From an uncultured Ectothiorhodospiraceae bacterium (lineage in GTDB: Bacteria > Pseudomonadota > Gammaproteobacteria > UBA9214): 64,000 bases of DNA. This document shows, one piece after another, positions 1 through 8,339 of the stretch. A program made the position numbers and the translations under genes. The stretch lies in contig CAMYJI010000006.1 in the NCBI GenBank assembly GCA_947258545.1, positions 1 through 64,000 on the forward strand, written 5' to 3'. Position 1 is the stretch's first letter. Each line of letters opens with the position of its first letter. Below the pieces are notes generated by a model that was not told where the DNA came from, did no database searches, and saw only the letters and a program-made list of their open reading frames with translations.

Positions 1-101
1 AGGGGAGAGAGAATGTTCTGGCCAAACCCAGTGCCATCAGTTATGCGATTCCGGTTGAATATGCCCGGAATCTACTCAAAAAGGCGGGTTTATCACCCTA
101 A
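1..101 (+). CDS. C-terminal end of a probable trypsin-like (HtrA/S1C-type) serine protease, partial
   Basis: Only the last 32 codons are inside the window, in the frame that starts at base 3 and stops with TAA at 99-101. The readable tail contains AISYAIPVEYARNLLKKAG. This resembles the segment following the catalytic core of trypsin-like S1C proteases, where a GFAIP-type strand is followed by a helix that starts with a vE-x-A/R pattern. The catalytic triad and any PDZ domain would lie upstream of the window, so the call rests on one short motif. It could equally be another trypsin-fold protein. No obvious terminator hairpin follows. Confidence 0.45.
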   Translation, partial: GRENVLAKPSAISYAIPVEYARNLLKKAGLSP

Positions 102-605
102 CGACATTGATCTAACCGGATAGTGACTGGCGGCGATGAGGCCGATGGTTCACTATGACCGGGTCCTAGGTTGCAGTCGTCCGGAAAACCGCACACCAGG
201 ATTGTCAATTTTTTATACACTTTTGTATGCACCAGGTTTCTATCCGGGATCACCGCCCTTCAGTGATGAAATAATGAAATGATGCTAATCCCGAATATAT
301 AATCAAAAAAAAAAAAAAAAAATTAATAAAATTTGATTTCCAGAGACGTGCAAATCTGCTTAAATGCAATCCACGTGCCCTAATAGAGAGGTGGATGAGG
401 TCCCGGTGATAGGGCAGGCGGGTGTAACTGTTTGCGTTTTTTACAATAAGCGTTAAACTGCAAAACAATAAGGGCGTCATATTTCCATCACTGTATAGGG
501 AACATCCACTTACCTGACATGGAACGTAAATTGCATAATAACTGTCGGAAATGTCGTGATTTTTTTCCATATGGATATAACAAATTGCCTCTGATGGGGG
601 TTTAA
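102..605. other. 504-bp intergenic region with an 18-base poly-A tract
   Basis: No convincing gene is visible. A minus-strand open frame at 250-612 includes a run of Phe codons that is simply the antisense of the A tract, so I do not accept it. The uninterrupted A18 run is at 305-322, flanked by AT-rich sequence. This could be an intrinsically bent or phase-variable spacer upstream of the exported protein at 606. The stretch just before 606 contains a GGGGG run that could serve as its ribosome binding site. Confidence 0.5.
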
Positions 606-1352
606 ATGCCAAATAACAAAACGGATTCTCCGGCCGCAGTGAATACCGGGTCTGGTGACATGCAAGCCGACATCACCGGTGTATCAACCCGACGCCGCAA
701 GCTCATCAAGGCATCTGCGGCCGCTGTGCCGGCCATTATGACCTTGCGTAGCGGTGCCGCGGCGGCCGCAGCCAGTATGAATGGCTGTATCGTACGAGAC
801 GCCGCAAGGGCCGAGCTTGAAATTCGTGATGAAGACCGGGTTCTTGGCGACGATCCGGGCGAACCAGCACACGATGAGTGGGCGCGCATAACCGGCAAGG
901 CCGGCAGGCAGGTGCTATCCACCCTGGGTGCCAGCTCTAATGAGGTTGTTTTTTTCAGCATCAGGAATGAGAATTCACTCGTGGAATGGGACGATATCGC
1001 CGGGTGGGATTTCTACAGGACTAATGGCGTTCCGCTCAATTCCGCTAATGTAAATAAAATTTCGGATGCCGAATGGAACGCGGCAACCAATTTCTACTGT
1101 GTCAACAAGGCAGGCGCCTGGGAATGTGTAGCTGAAAGCGGTCGACCAGTAACACCTACTGTGCCTCACAATATCGATTTCGACGCTGGCAAGGATGTCT
1201 TCCTGCTGGTCTACGTAGGTACGTCTATGGATGGCCATATTATAGGCTCTACCTACTACCCCAAAATCGCCTTGGTCCAGGACAGGAGCGCATCTCCAAT
1301 TACCGGGTCATGCCTGTGCTCGGTGGACCCCGATTTTAATATCCTTGGCTAG
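606..1352 (+). CDS. exported hypothetical protein with Tat-like signal, upstream of the HPr-rel-A cassette
   Basis: A 248-residue protein of unknown function. Residues about 28-57 form a twin-arginine-like export signal: a polar leader, then STRRRKLIKASAAAVPAIM, then an alanine-rich stretch ending GAAAAAAS. I have seen similar leaders (RRR-x-L-KASAA followed by an LTLRSGAA-type segment) on proteins placed beside HprK-related cassettes. The mature part has six Cys residues (in the NGC, FYC, WEC and SCLC contexts) and no lipobox, membrane segment or enzyme motif that I recognise. The start ATG follows a G-rich stretch. It lies 153 bp upstream of the PqqD-like gene on the same strand, so co-expression is plausible. 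It may be the substrate or the product delivered by that cassette, but this is inference. Confidence 0.7.
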   Translation: MPNNKTDSPAAVNTGSGDMQADITGVSTRRRKLIKASAAAVPAIMTLRSGAAAAAASMNGCIVRDAARAELEIRDEDRVLGDDPGEPAHDEWARITGKAGRQVLSTLGASSNEVVFFSIRNENSLVEWDDIAGWDFYRTNGVPLNSANVNKISDAEWNAATNFYCVNKAGAWECVAESGRPVTPTVPHNIDFDAGKDVFLLVYVGTSMDGHIIGSTYYPKIALVQDRSASPITGSCLCSVDPDFNILG

Positions 1353-1505
1353 GGAGCAGGACACAGGCTCCGGCATTTTACTTCAGCCCTGGTGCAACCG
1401 GGAACACCCGGTTATATACTTTCCGACGTTATTGCATGGCCGGTCTTCGTCAGCCGGTTGATATCCATTACCCGCGATCCGGGACCGTTAACGGCAGCGT
1501 GACTC

Positions 1506-1817
1506 ATGCAAGCTTCAAGGCAGGGCGAGGCAGAACCATGTTGGTCGACGCTCGCCGATGATGCGCTCTACTGGGAGAGTTGGGGTGAGCTGCATGCCGT
1601 CTTCGACCGCCTGTCAGGAGAAACCCACCTGCTGCCGGATTTGACTGCGCGTGTGCTCCGGAAACTCGGTGAACGCACCAGCATCACTGCAAGGCAGCTT
1701 TCCGAGGCCCTTTGCGAGGAAACGGACGAGTCCTGTGACGATCAGCTCGTGATGGATATCACGCGGCTGCTGCAACAACTGCAGGCCCTGGGGCTGGTGG
1801 AGAAGTCCACCCCGTGA
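1506..1817 (+). CDS. PqqD-like peptide chaperone of the HPr-rel-A system
   Basis: A 103-residue protein with the PqqD/RRE winged-helix pattern. The core FDRLSGETHLLPDLTARVL (about residues 36-54) matches the beta-wing and first helix typical of PqqD-like proteins, and the C-terminal helix carries LLQQLQALGLVEKS. Members of this family (HPr-rel-A system PqqD family) bind leader peptides or act as scaffolds. The stop codon overlaps the start of the HprK-like gene by four bases (1814-1817), so the two are translationally coupled. No radical SAM or cyclase partner is present, so classical PqqD function in PQQ synthesis is ruled out by context. Family assignment is fairly secure; substrate is unknown. 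Confidence 0.8.
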   Translation: MQASRQGEAEPCWSTLADDALYWESWGELHAVFDRLSGETHLLPDLTARVLRKLGERTSITARQLSEALCEETDESCDDQLVMDITRLLQQLQALGLVEKSTP

Positions 1818-2722
1818 GGCTTGCAGAGCTCCCGGCCGACGATTTCCATCGCCGCCTGGCAGAGACGGGGATTCTGTTTCGGACCGGTCCGTTTACCGTG
1901 CAGGTCCGCTCCAGTGACGAGGCGTTCGCTGACCTGTTCCGGCGCTTTTACGGCCAGTTCCCGCTGGTGACAGTTCCGGCCATAGCCGATTTTCATGTGC
2001 GCCTGTCACGGCCGCGCGGTCTGCACCGCTGGTGGCGCCCCCAGGTGGAATTCCTGCTGGACGGCCGGGCGCCGTTTCTGCCATATCCCCTGAGTCATGC
2101 CTTTCCCCTGTTCGAATGGGGCCTGAACTGGAGCATTGCCATGCAGGCACACCAGTTCCTGATGTTGCATTCGGCGGCTGTAGAACGAAACGGCCGGGTC
2201 CTGCTGCTGCCTGCCTGGCCGGGTTCCGGTAAGAGTACCCTGTGTGCGGCGCTGGTCAGCCGTGGCTGGCGGTTGTTTTCCGATGAGTTTGGCCTGGTGC
2301 GGCATGAGGATGGCCAGCTTATGCCGCTGCCGCGCCCTCTGCCGCTCAAGAACCGGTCGATCGGTGTCATCCGTGATTTTGCGCCGGATGCGGAGTTTGG
2401 GCCGGATTTCCACGGCACCCGCAAGGGGACCGTCGCCCACTTGCGCAGCACCGATGCCTGCGTGCAGCAGGCGGCGGTCCCGGCGCCACCCGGCTGGCTG
2501 GTATTCCCCCGGTACCGGGCCGCTACGCCCCTGCAGCTGGAATCGATCGGCAAGCCGCAAGCCTTCTTGAAACTCGCGAACAACTCCTTCAACTACCAGT
2601 TGCTGGGGCTGCAGGGTTTCCAGGGGGTAACGCGGCTGGTGCGCGACTGCGACTGTTATATCCTCTCCTACAGCAATCTGGACGAGGCCATCGAGGCCAT
2701 TAACCGGCTGGCCGACTCATGA
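1814..2722 (+). CDS. HprK-related kinase A (HPr-rel-A system)
   Basis: A 302-residue protein with the HPr kinase/phosphorylase fold signature. The P-loop AWPGSGKST lies at about residues 134-142 and a following SDEFGLV motif at about 156-162, both spaced as in HprK. The protein is shorter than canonical HprK because it lacks the N-terminal HPr-interacting domain, as is usual for the HprK-related A family. Kinases of this type phosphorylate other substrates; a homologue in the paeninodin lasso-peptide cluster phosphorylates the peptide. The start overlaps the PqqD-like gene by four bases and the end overlaps the nucleotidyltransferase by four bases, giving a tightly coupled three-gene unit. 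The physiological substrate is unknown. Confidence 0.85.
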   Translation: MRLAELPADDFHRRLAETGILFRTGPFTVQVRSSDEAFADLFRRFYGQFPLVTVPAIADFHVRLSRPRGLHRWWRPQVEFLLDGRAPFLPYPLSHAFPLFEWGLNWSIAMQAHQFLMLHSAAVERNGRVLLLPAWPGSGKSTLCAALVSRGWRLFSDEFGLVRHEDGQLMPLPRPLPLKNRSIGVIRDFAPDAEFGPDFHGTRKGTVAHLRSTDACVQQAAVPAPPGWLVFPRYRAATPLQLESIGKPQAFLKLANNSFNYQLLGLQGFQGVTRLVRDCDCYILSYSNLDEAIEAINRLADS

Positions 2723-3849
2723 CGGCGCACGGTCGCATGGACAACTACGGCGGCGATATCCTGCTCGTCGCGCTGCGCGATCCGGTGCATGCTGCCGGCC
2801 TGGGAGTCGAGGCATGGGACCTCCTGCTGCGTGTGGCGCGGCAAACCCGCCTGCTCGGGCGTCTCGCCGTGGTCATGGACGATATGGGCTTGACGTCGCA
2901 ACTGCCGGCCCGAGTCCTGGACCACTTTGCTGCCATCAGGGTGTTTGTCAGTTGGCGCCAGCAAGCGGCGCGTTGGGAAATCAACCGAATACTTGCCGCG
3001 TTGCAGGGCAGTGAGGTGCCGCTGGTGCTGCTCAAGGGCAGCGCCTATATACTCGCCGATCTACCGCCGGCACGGGGCCGGCTGCTGTCGGACGTTGACT
3101 TACTGGTGCCCGCAGCGTCGCTGGAAGGGGTCGAGAAAAGCCTGCTTGTTAACGGCTGGGTGAGCGTGAAGCTGGAAGGATACGATCAGCGTTATTATCG
3201 CACCTGGATGCACGAACTGCCCCCCTTGCGTCATCCGGAGCGCGGCCTCGAGGTGGACATCCACCACACTATTTCCCCCCTCACCAGCCGTTTGAACCCG
3301 GACCCGGAAAAACTCGTTCGGGACAGCATTCCCCTTGCCGACGGACGGCTGCTGGTATTGCAGCCAGTGGACATGGTGCTGCACAGCGCTGTGCACTTAT
3401 TCTACGATGGTGAATTTATAAATGGCCTGCGTGACCTGGTTGACCTGGCCGACCTTTTCAGTTACTTCGGGAAAAGGGCAGCCTTTTGGGACGAGCTAGT
3501 GGGACGTGCCGATATGCAGGATTTGATGCGGCCACTATTCTATGCCACACGATACGCGCATCGCCTCTTGGGCACCGATATTCCGGCTGCGGCAATGGCG
3601 GGAGTCGGTCAGGGTTCACCATCGAGGCTATCTTTGCTCTTCATGGACTTCCTTGTTGAGTCTGTCCTGATTCCAGATCATCCTGATTTTCCACGGCGCC
3701 GAACCTCGATCGCCCAATGGCTGCTGTATGTGCGTTCACACTGGCTGCGCATGCCACCCGGGATGTTGATAAGGCATTTGGCGCGCAAGCAACTCATGCG
3801 CTGGAGAAAACGCAAGACCACGACCATTGCATCGGCGCAGGGAAACTAA
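2719..3849 (+). CDS. nucleotidyltransferase family protein (PF14907 type)
   Basis: A 376-residue protein of the nucleotidyltransferase family found with HprK-like kinases. Visible markers are LLKGSAYIL (about residues 101-109), LLSDVDLLVP (about 122-131) and a second acidic motif EVDIHHTI (about 178-185). These together supply the paired carboxylates of a polymerase-beta-like nucleotidyltransferase. It is the third gene of the PqqD/HprK/NTase cassette, coupled by a four-base overlap. The cassette composition parallels tailoring genes in some lasso-peptide loci, but no macrocyclase or protease is present here. The reaction and substrate are not known. Confidence 0.8.
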   Translation: MTAHGRMDNYGGDILLVALRDPVHAAGLGVEAWDLLLRVARQTRLLGRLAVVMDDMGLTSQLPARVLDHFAAIRVFVSWRQQAARWEINRILAALQGSEVPLVLLKGSAYILADLPPARGRLLSDVDLLVPAASLEGVEKSLLVNGWVSVKLEGYDQRYYRTWMHELPPLRHPERGLEVDIHHTISPLTSRLNPDPEKLVRDSIPLADGRLLVLQPVDMVLHSAVHLFYDGEFINGLRDLVDLADLFSYFGKRAAFWDELVGRADMQDLMRPLFYATRYAHRLLGTDIPAAAMAGVGQGSPSRLSLLFMDFLVESVLIPDHPDFPRRRTSIAQWLLYVRSHWLRMPPGMLIRHLARKQLMRWRKRKTTTIASAQGN

Positions 3850-3940
3850 TCAAGCTACAATTAGCCATGGTCGGCAGACTGTAAAATCAATATGATTTAA
3901 TATTTATATTTCATTTCGACATGATAGAAGGGGGGTAGAT

Positions 3941-4141
3941 ATGGAGAGAGTCATTGCGCTTATTGGGAATCTGGCGGGTGTTGCGGGAATTCTCCTGTGC
4001 CTGTTAGCGGGGGGTGCCAGGGTTTTGGGCGATTTCCATCTATACGATTATTCAGCCATTACCATTTTTCAGGCCGGAATTGGACTGATGGTGCTGGCGT
4101 GTCTGGCAAAGCTGGAAGTGTTGCAGATATCAACACGCTGA
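3941..4141 (+). CDS. small two-helix membrane protein, unknown function
   Basis: A 66-residue protein with two predicted membrane helices (about residues 4-28 and 38-60) joined by a short polar loop containing RVLGDFHLYD. A purine-rich GAAGGGGGG ribosome binding site lies just upstream of the ATG. It follows the HPr-rel-A cassette by 91 bp of AT-rich sequence on the same strand and converges with the VanZ-like gene. I do not recognise the family. The good ribosome binding site and clean hydrophobic pattern argue for a real gene. Confidence 0.6.
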   Translation: MERVIALIGNLAGVAGILLCLLAGGARVLGDFHLYDYSAITIFQAGIGLMVLACLAKLEVLQISTR

Positions 4142-4220
4142 AGATGTTTGAATAACATTGTTGGCCGCGCTCTGCCAGCTTGACTAGCAGGGCGATGATC
4201 GCTTGCTCAGGGAAGGTGAT

Positions 4221-4643
4221 TTATTCATCCCGGGGCAGGGCGCTGGCACGACCTGACAGGTTAATTAGCCATATAGCAGCCAGTGCACCTATGCCATTTA
4301 GCAGCATGTCTGAAAAAGACGCGTAGCGGGCGGGTACGTGTATTTGATGCCATTCATCGAAAATACCGTAGCCGGTTGTCAGAAGAAATGCGCCAAGGAG
4401 TGCAAGTCGGCGGCCTGTCGCCAGGGCGCTGAAAGTGCGATACCAGAGCCAGGTCAAAGCCCCGAACAACGGGATATGTAACAGGTTTTGCACAGCGGGC
4501 GGTGTCCAGGCGATGATCCCGTACAACCCCGCATCCTCCGGATCGAAGCTACCGGGTATCGAGGAAAGCCCGTAGATCCCGGCCATGTAGCCGAGTGTCA
4601 GGGCGAGGTAGAAGAGGCCCTGGCTCCGTTTACCAGTTATCAC
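4221..4643 (-). CDS. VanZ family membrane protein
   Basis: A 140-residue protein with about four hydrophobic segments. The VanZ-like signature is FDEWHQ at residues 95-100, followed by R106 and SDMLLNGIG at 111-119. VanZ-like proteins are small integral membrane proteins; the founding member confers low-level teicoplanin resistance. In gammaproteobacterial exopolysaccharide/exosortase loci such proteins are common but of unknown role. It is 24 bp downstream of galE on the same strand, so probably in one transcript with it. Confidence 0.8.
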   Translation of the reverse strand: MITGKRSQGLFYLALTLGYMAGIYGLSSIPGSFDPEDAGLYGIIAWTPPAVQNLLHIPLFGALTWLWYRTFSALATGRRLALLGAFLLTTGYGIFDEWHQIHVPARYASFSDMLLNGIGALAAIWLINLSGRASALPRDE

Positions 4644-4667
4644 AGGGCTACCTGTGAGGGCTCCCGG

Positions 4668-5663
4668 TCAGACATCCGGCTGTGTCAGCAAGGTGCGCTC
4701 CCAGTCGAGGGAGGTGCGCACAATGAAATCCAGGTCATCATACCGCGGTGACCAGCCGAGCAGGTCCCGGACCCGGTCCGCCCGGGCCACCAGATGGGGT
4801 GGGTCACCCGCCCGGCGTGGTTCCTCGACAATGGCGAGCGGATTCCCGTTGACGCGCGCCACGCTGTCCAGAACCTCGCGCACACTGTAGCCGTGGCCGT
4901 AGCCGCAGTTCAGGGTGGCGGATTCACCGCCCCGGCGCAGGTAGTCCAGCGCCTTGAGATGGGCATTCGCGAGGTCTTCCACGTGAATATAATCCCGCAC
5001 CCCCGTGCCGTCCGGGGTGGGGTAGTCCGAGCCGAAGACCGAGACATGGTCCCGCTTGCCCACGGCCGCCTCGCAGGCCACCTTGATCAGCAGGGTGGCG
5101 TTGCGGGTGGATTGGCCAATACGACCCTGGGGATCTGAGCCGGCGACATTGAAATAACGCAGGGCGACATGGGACATCGATCCGGCTGCCGATAGGTCGC
5201 GCAGCATCCATTCGCTCATCAGCTTCGACGTGCCGTAGGGGTTGATGGGCGCCAGCCGGGTCTGTTCGTCAGCCATGGGATCATCGGGTATGCCGTAGAC
5301 GGCCGCTGTCGAGGAGAAGATGAAATGCCGGACACCCGCCTGGTCGCAGGCACTGAGCAGATTGCGGGTATTGCAAGTGTTGTTGCGGTAATACTTCAAT
5401 GGATTCGCGACGGATTCGGGCACGATGGTGTGTGCGGCGAAATGCATGACGGCATCGACATCCTGGTCATTCAGGATGCGTGCAACCAGGTTCTGGTCAC
5501 CGGTATCACCGCGGATAAGCTCTGCGCCGATGACCGCGCTCTCAAAGCCGGTCGAGAGGTTGTCCAGAACGACGACCCGTTCACCGGCTGCGACCAGCTG
5601 CAGCACCACATGGCTACCGATATAGCCGGCACCTCCGGTAACAAGTATGGATTTATTTGGCAT
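4668..5663 (-). CDS. galE: UDP-glucose 4-epimerase
   Basis: A 331-residue short-chain dehydrogenase of the extended type, the normal GalE length. The NAD-binding GGAGYIGSH is at residues 10-18, the SST substrate/catalytic segment at about 117-119 and the catalytic pair Y143-x3-K147 in NPYGTSKL. The enzyme interconverts UDP-glucose and UDP-galactose through a 4-keto intermediate and supplies galactose units for surface polysaccharide. Placement beside the VanZ-like gene and divergent from the Wzz-type gene at 5873 fits an exopolysaccharide role. The GalE call is confident; a UDP-GlcNAc 4-epimerase specificity cannot be excluded by eye. Confidence 0.92.
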   Translation of the reverse strand: MPNKSILVTGGAGYIGSHVVLQLVAAGERVVVLDNLSTGFESAVIGAELIRGDTGDQNLVARILNDQDVDAVMHFAAHTIVPESVANPLKYYRNNTCNTRNLLSACDQAGVRHFIFSSTAAVYGIPDDPMADEQTRLAPINPYGTSKLMSEWMLRDLSAAGSMSHVALRYFNVAGSDPQGRIGQSTRNATLLIKVACEAAVGKRDHVSVFGSDYPTPDGTGVRDYIHVEDLANAHLKALDYLRRGGESATLNCGYGHGYSVREVLDSVARVNGNPLAIVEEPRRAGDPPHLVARADRVRDLLGWSPRYDDLDFIVRTSLDWERTLLTQPDV

Positions 5664-5872
5664 ACTTGACTATCTTTGACAATGTTTGTAGGAGAAAATC
5701 TAACAATCAACCGACAGTAATAGCAGAATTCGCGATAAGTCCGGCTGCTGCGTGACGTGCTGTCTTGTACTATAGATACCAGCCACAAGGCTTGCAATGG
5801 CCATCAGCAGTACGCCTGACTGTAAATGTAACATAGATGACAGTTGATAATAATTATTGATAACAATAAAGA

Positions 5873-7894
5873 GTGGACTGTATGCAGATACTCCCCGGAA
5901 ACAGAGGCGTGCACTACGGGGCAGTCTATCCGGATGACTATACAGGGCAGGATTATGCCACCAGTATCAGGAACAGGCGCAGGCTGCGCATTTTCCTCTC
6001 GGTTGTGTTTTTATGTCTGCTGGTATCGCTGTCCTATAACTTCATGCGCCCGGCAATCTATGAAAGCAGGGCAACCTTGCTGGTTACTCCACCCGTTATT
6101 GATGAGCGGGCTGGTGATGTTTCCAATACGCAACATGTAGAACTCGAACTTCAGTACCTTACCGGACACGCTTTGATGACCGGTATCCTGGAAAATGTAT
6201 CCGCTTCTGCCGCACTGGTGGACACATCAGGTCTCTCACTCGCCGATCTGGTCGGGATGCTCACGGCAGTATCGATTGAAAACACCAACCTGATCGAACT
6301 GACCGCAACAGGATCTGATAAAGAACTGCTGCCGGTGCTTTTAGATGCATGGATCGATGTCTATAAAAGCGCCCATATGGAAAGCATATCGGCTGAGTCC
6401 GAGTCAACCAGTACCGAGATCGAGCGGCAGATCGAAGATCTGAAACAGAGAGTTGCTGGAAAACGTGAGGCGCTTGATCAATTTCGCAAGGATTATGACA
6501 TCGTCTCAATGGAGCGCGAAGAGAACCGGACACTGAGAAAGCTCTCGGGATTGACTGATTCACTGAATAAGGCGGCTGAGGAAAAAGTGACAGCACAGGC
6601 GCGCCTTACTGCCATCAGAGCGGCAATCGCCCAGGGTAGACCTGTGGCGAATGCCCACGGGCAAGACAGCCTGGCCAGCCTTGAGCAGCGGCTCGTCGAA
6701 ATACAGGAGCAACTCAAGGAGCTGGAAAGCGAGTTCACTCCGCGTTACATGTCAGTCGATCCGAAAATCAAGGGCCTGGTCAATAAGCGTGATTTATTGT
6801 TGCAGGAAATCCGTAACAAACGCCGTGAAGGCAGGCAGACCTCGCTTGCCGCGGCGGAACAGGATGTTGCAAGTTCACGGCAGGCAGTAGCGAGCATCCA
6901 GCGTCAGCTGGATGAGCATAAGCAACTGGTCATGAATTTCACCACCCGGTTTGCAGAGCACGAGGCACTGCAGGAGGAACTGCTGCAGCTTGAAACGGCT
7001 TACCGTGAAGCCCAGGATCGCCAGCTGCAGATACAGGTCAATGCCCGCAGGCTGTATCCGCAGGTCAGGCCCAAGGGGCATGCCTTCCTGCCGGAGCGTC
7101 CCAGCTATCCCAATTACTTGCGCGACAGTGGCGTCAGTGTGGCGGGCTCCTTACTGTTCGGATTGCTGACGCTGTGGTTCTATGACTTTCTGAACCGTCC
7201 CGCAAGGCGGTCCGGCATTTCTGAAATAAACCCGGTCTTCGTTACTGCGCAGGGAGAACGGTTACAGCATCGTAACGGGGATGAACGGTCGCCGGCCATG
7301 ATTAACGCACCTGCACCAGCACTTGCACAGCAGTTATCCCGCGAACTGGCAGAATCCGAGGTGCTGGTGTTGCTCGAGGTGGCTGGTCCGGATGTTCGCT
7401 TGCTGGTCGCATGTCTGCTGAGTGGTTTAGGTATCGAGGAGGTGCAGAATTTGCACTGGGGTGATATCGACGTGCAGGTGGGTGAATTGAACGTTGACGG
7501 CAGGAATAAGCGCGTCATACCTATTACAACACCACTTTTTAACTTTATTTCGGATTGTATTCCTGTTGATGCGCAAGACGATGCCGCGGTCTGGCAGGAT
7601 TCCAATGGCAGGCCGCTTGGTGCTGGTGACCTGGCAGCCCTGGTATCCTGTGCTGCACATGATGCTGGATTGACCACACCCTCCGAGGTCACGCCAGAGG
7701 CCCTGCGTCATACCTATCTGGCATACCTGGTTCGCCAGGGGGTTCGGCTCAGTGACTTGGCGAATGTCGCTGGTTATATACCGCCTACGGTTTTAGCGAC
7801 CTATGGAATAATCTCCCCGCCAGGTGCAGCGACTGCGCTGGACACTGACAAAAATATATACCCGGCGCTGCAAAGCTATATCCATACTCATTAA
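5873..7894 (+). CDS. Wzz-type chain-length determinant fused to a degenerate tyrosine-recombinase-like domain
   Basis: A 673-residue protein. Residues about 39-55 are a first membrane helix and about 419-440 a second. Between them lie a Wzz N-terminal segment (YESRATLLVTPP) and long coiled coils, as in polysaccharide co-polymerases that set exopolysaccharide chain length in the inner membrane. After the second helix the protein should end or enter a Tyr kinase. Instead residues about 500-662 resemble the catalytic domain of phage-type integrases: GLGIEEVQNLHWGDID, NKRVIPI, TPEALRHTY and LATYG in the right order and spacing. Key residues are altered: Arg I is Gly, the box II His is Glu, the LGH His becomes Tyr; Arg II and the Tyr are kept. 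It is therefore probably not an active recombinase. The first start is GTG 5873; ATG 5882 is an alternative. Confidence 0.75.
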   Translation: MDCMQILPGNRGVHYGAVYPDDYTGQDYATSIRNRRRLRIFLSVVFLCLLVSLSYNFMRPAIYESRATLLVTPPVIDERAGDVSNTQHVELELQYLTGHALMTGILENVSASAALVDTSGLSLADLVGMLTAVSIENTNLIELTATGSDKELLPVLLDAWIDVYKSAHMESISAESESTSTEIERQIEDLKQRVAGKREALDQFRKDYDIVSMEREENRTLRKLSGLTDSLNKAAEEKVTAQARLTAIRAAIAQGRPVANAHGQDSLASLEQRLVEIQEQLKELESEFTPRYMSVDPKIKGLVNKRDLLLQEIRNKRREGRQTSLAAAEQDVASSRQAVASIQRQLDEHKQLVMNFTTRFAEHEALQEELLQLETAYREAQDRQLQIQVNARRLYPQVRPKGHAFLPERPSYPNYLRDSGVSVAGSLLFGLLTLWFYDFLNRPARRSGISEINPVFVTAQGERLQHRNGDERSPAMINAPAPALAQQLSRELAESEVLVLLEVAGPDVRLLVACLLSGLGIEEVQNLHWGDIDVQVGELNVDGRNKRVIPITTPLFNFISDCIPVDAQDDAAVWQDSNGRPLGAGDLAALVSCAAHDAGLTTPSEVTPEALRHTYLAYLVRQGVRLSDLANVAGYIPPTVLATYGIISPPGAATALDTDKNIYPALQSYIHTH

Positions 7895-8262
7895 ACTCGC
7901 TGATCCAGCGTGCAGGATCCATGCAGGCGATCTGTTGTGGTGTTCAGGGACCCGGTGATGATATTCATTCATATGTCCGAAATCGTTGGCAGCGTGCTTT
8001 CAGAAGGCTCGGCTGTCACCCCCGTTTATCTCTACCCAGTTCTGATAACGTGGGAAGCACCGCAGGTGATACCGAAGCAGGCTGGACCGGCTTTACTCGC
8101 CAATTCTAGCTGGCATCGGCAACCAACCACGCGATCGCATACAGTTACAATTCAGTCGACTTGACAGCCGATTGGCCGCGTCGTAGAGTTCGCAACCTTC
8201 TCGGCAGCCATGTAGCTGCAAGCTGTATTCGGGAGTCTGCGGGTCGGTTCCCGCTGAGTTAT
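7895..8262. other. 368-bp spacer between the Wzz fusion and tRNA-Glu
   Basis: Open frames here are short and have no recognisable protein similarity. The stretch may be decayed coding sequence. The only signal I can support is the sigma-70-like element near 8161, described separately. Confidence 0.4.
8161..8189 (+). promoter_or_regulatory. putative sigma-70 promoter for tRNA-Glu
   Basis: A perfect -35 hexamer TTGACA (8161-8166) is followed after 17 bp by TAGAGT (8184-8189), which matches four of six positions of the -10 consensus. Transcription would begin around 8196, about 65 nt before the mature tRNA, a normal length for a processed leader. It was identified by eye only. Confidence 0.4.
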
Positions 8263-8339
8263 GTCCCCATCGTCTAGTCGGCCTAGGACACCGCCCTTTC
8301 ACGGCGGTAACAGGGGTTCGAATCCCCTTGGGGACGCCA
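8263..8339 (+). tRNA. tRNA-Glu (anticodon UUC)
   Basis: A complete cloverleaf can be folded. Acceptor stem GTCCCCA (8263-8269) pairs with TGGGGAC (8329-8335), followed by discriminator G and an encoded CCA (8337-8339). The anticodon stem CCGCC/GGCGG encloses the loop CTTTCAC, giving anticodon TTC (Glu). The T arm carries GGTTCGAATCC. No other tRNA or rRNA is adjacent. Confidence 0.97.

Noticed and set aside
250..612. 120-codon minus-strand frame with a Phe run
   Set aside because: The Phe run is antisense poly-A; no ribosome binding site or family motif; it is probably chance.
7400..7894. Functional site-specific integrase
   Set aside because: Three of the conserved catalytic positions are changed and the domain is fused to a membrane protein; active recombination is unlikely.
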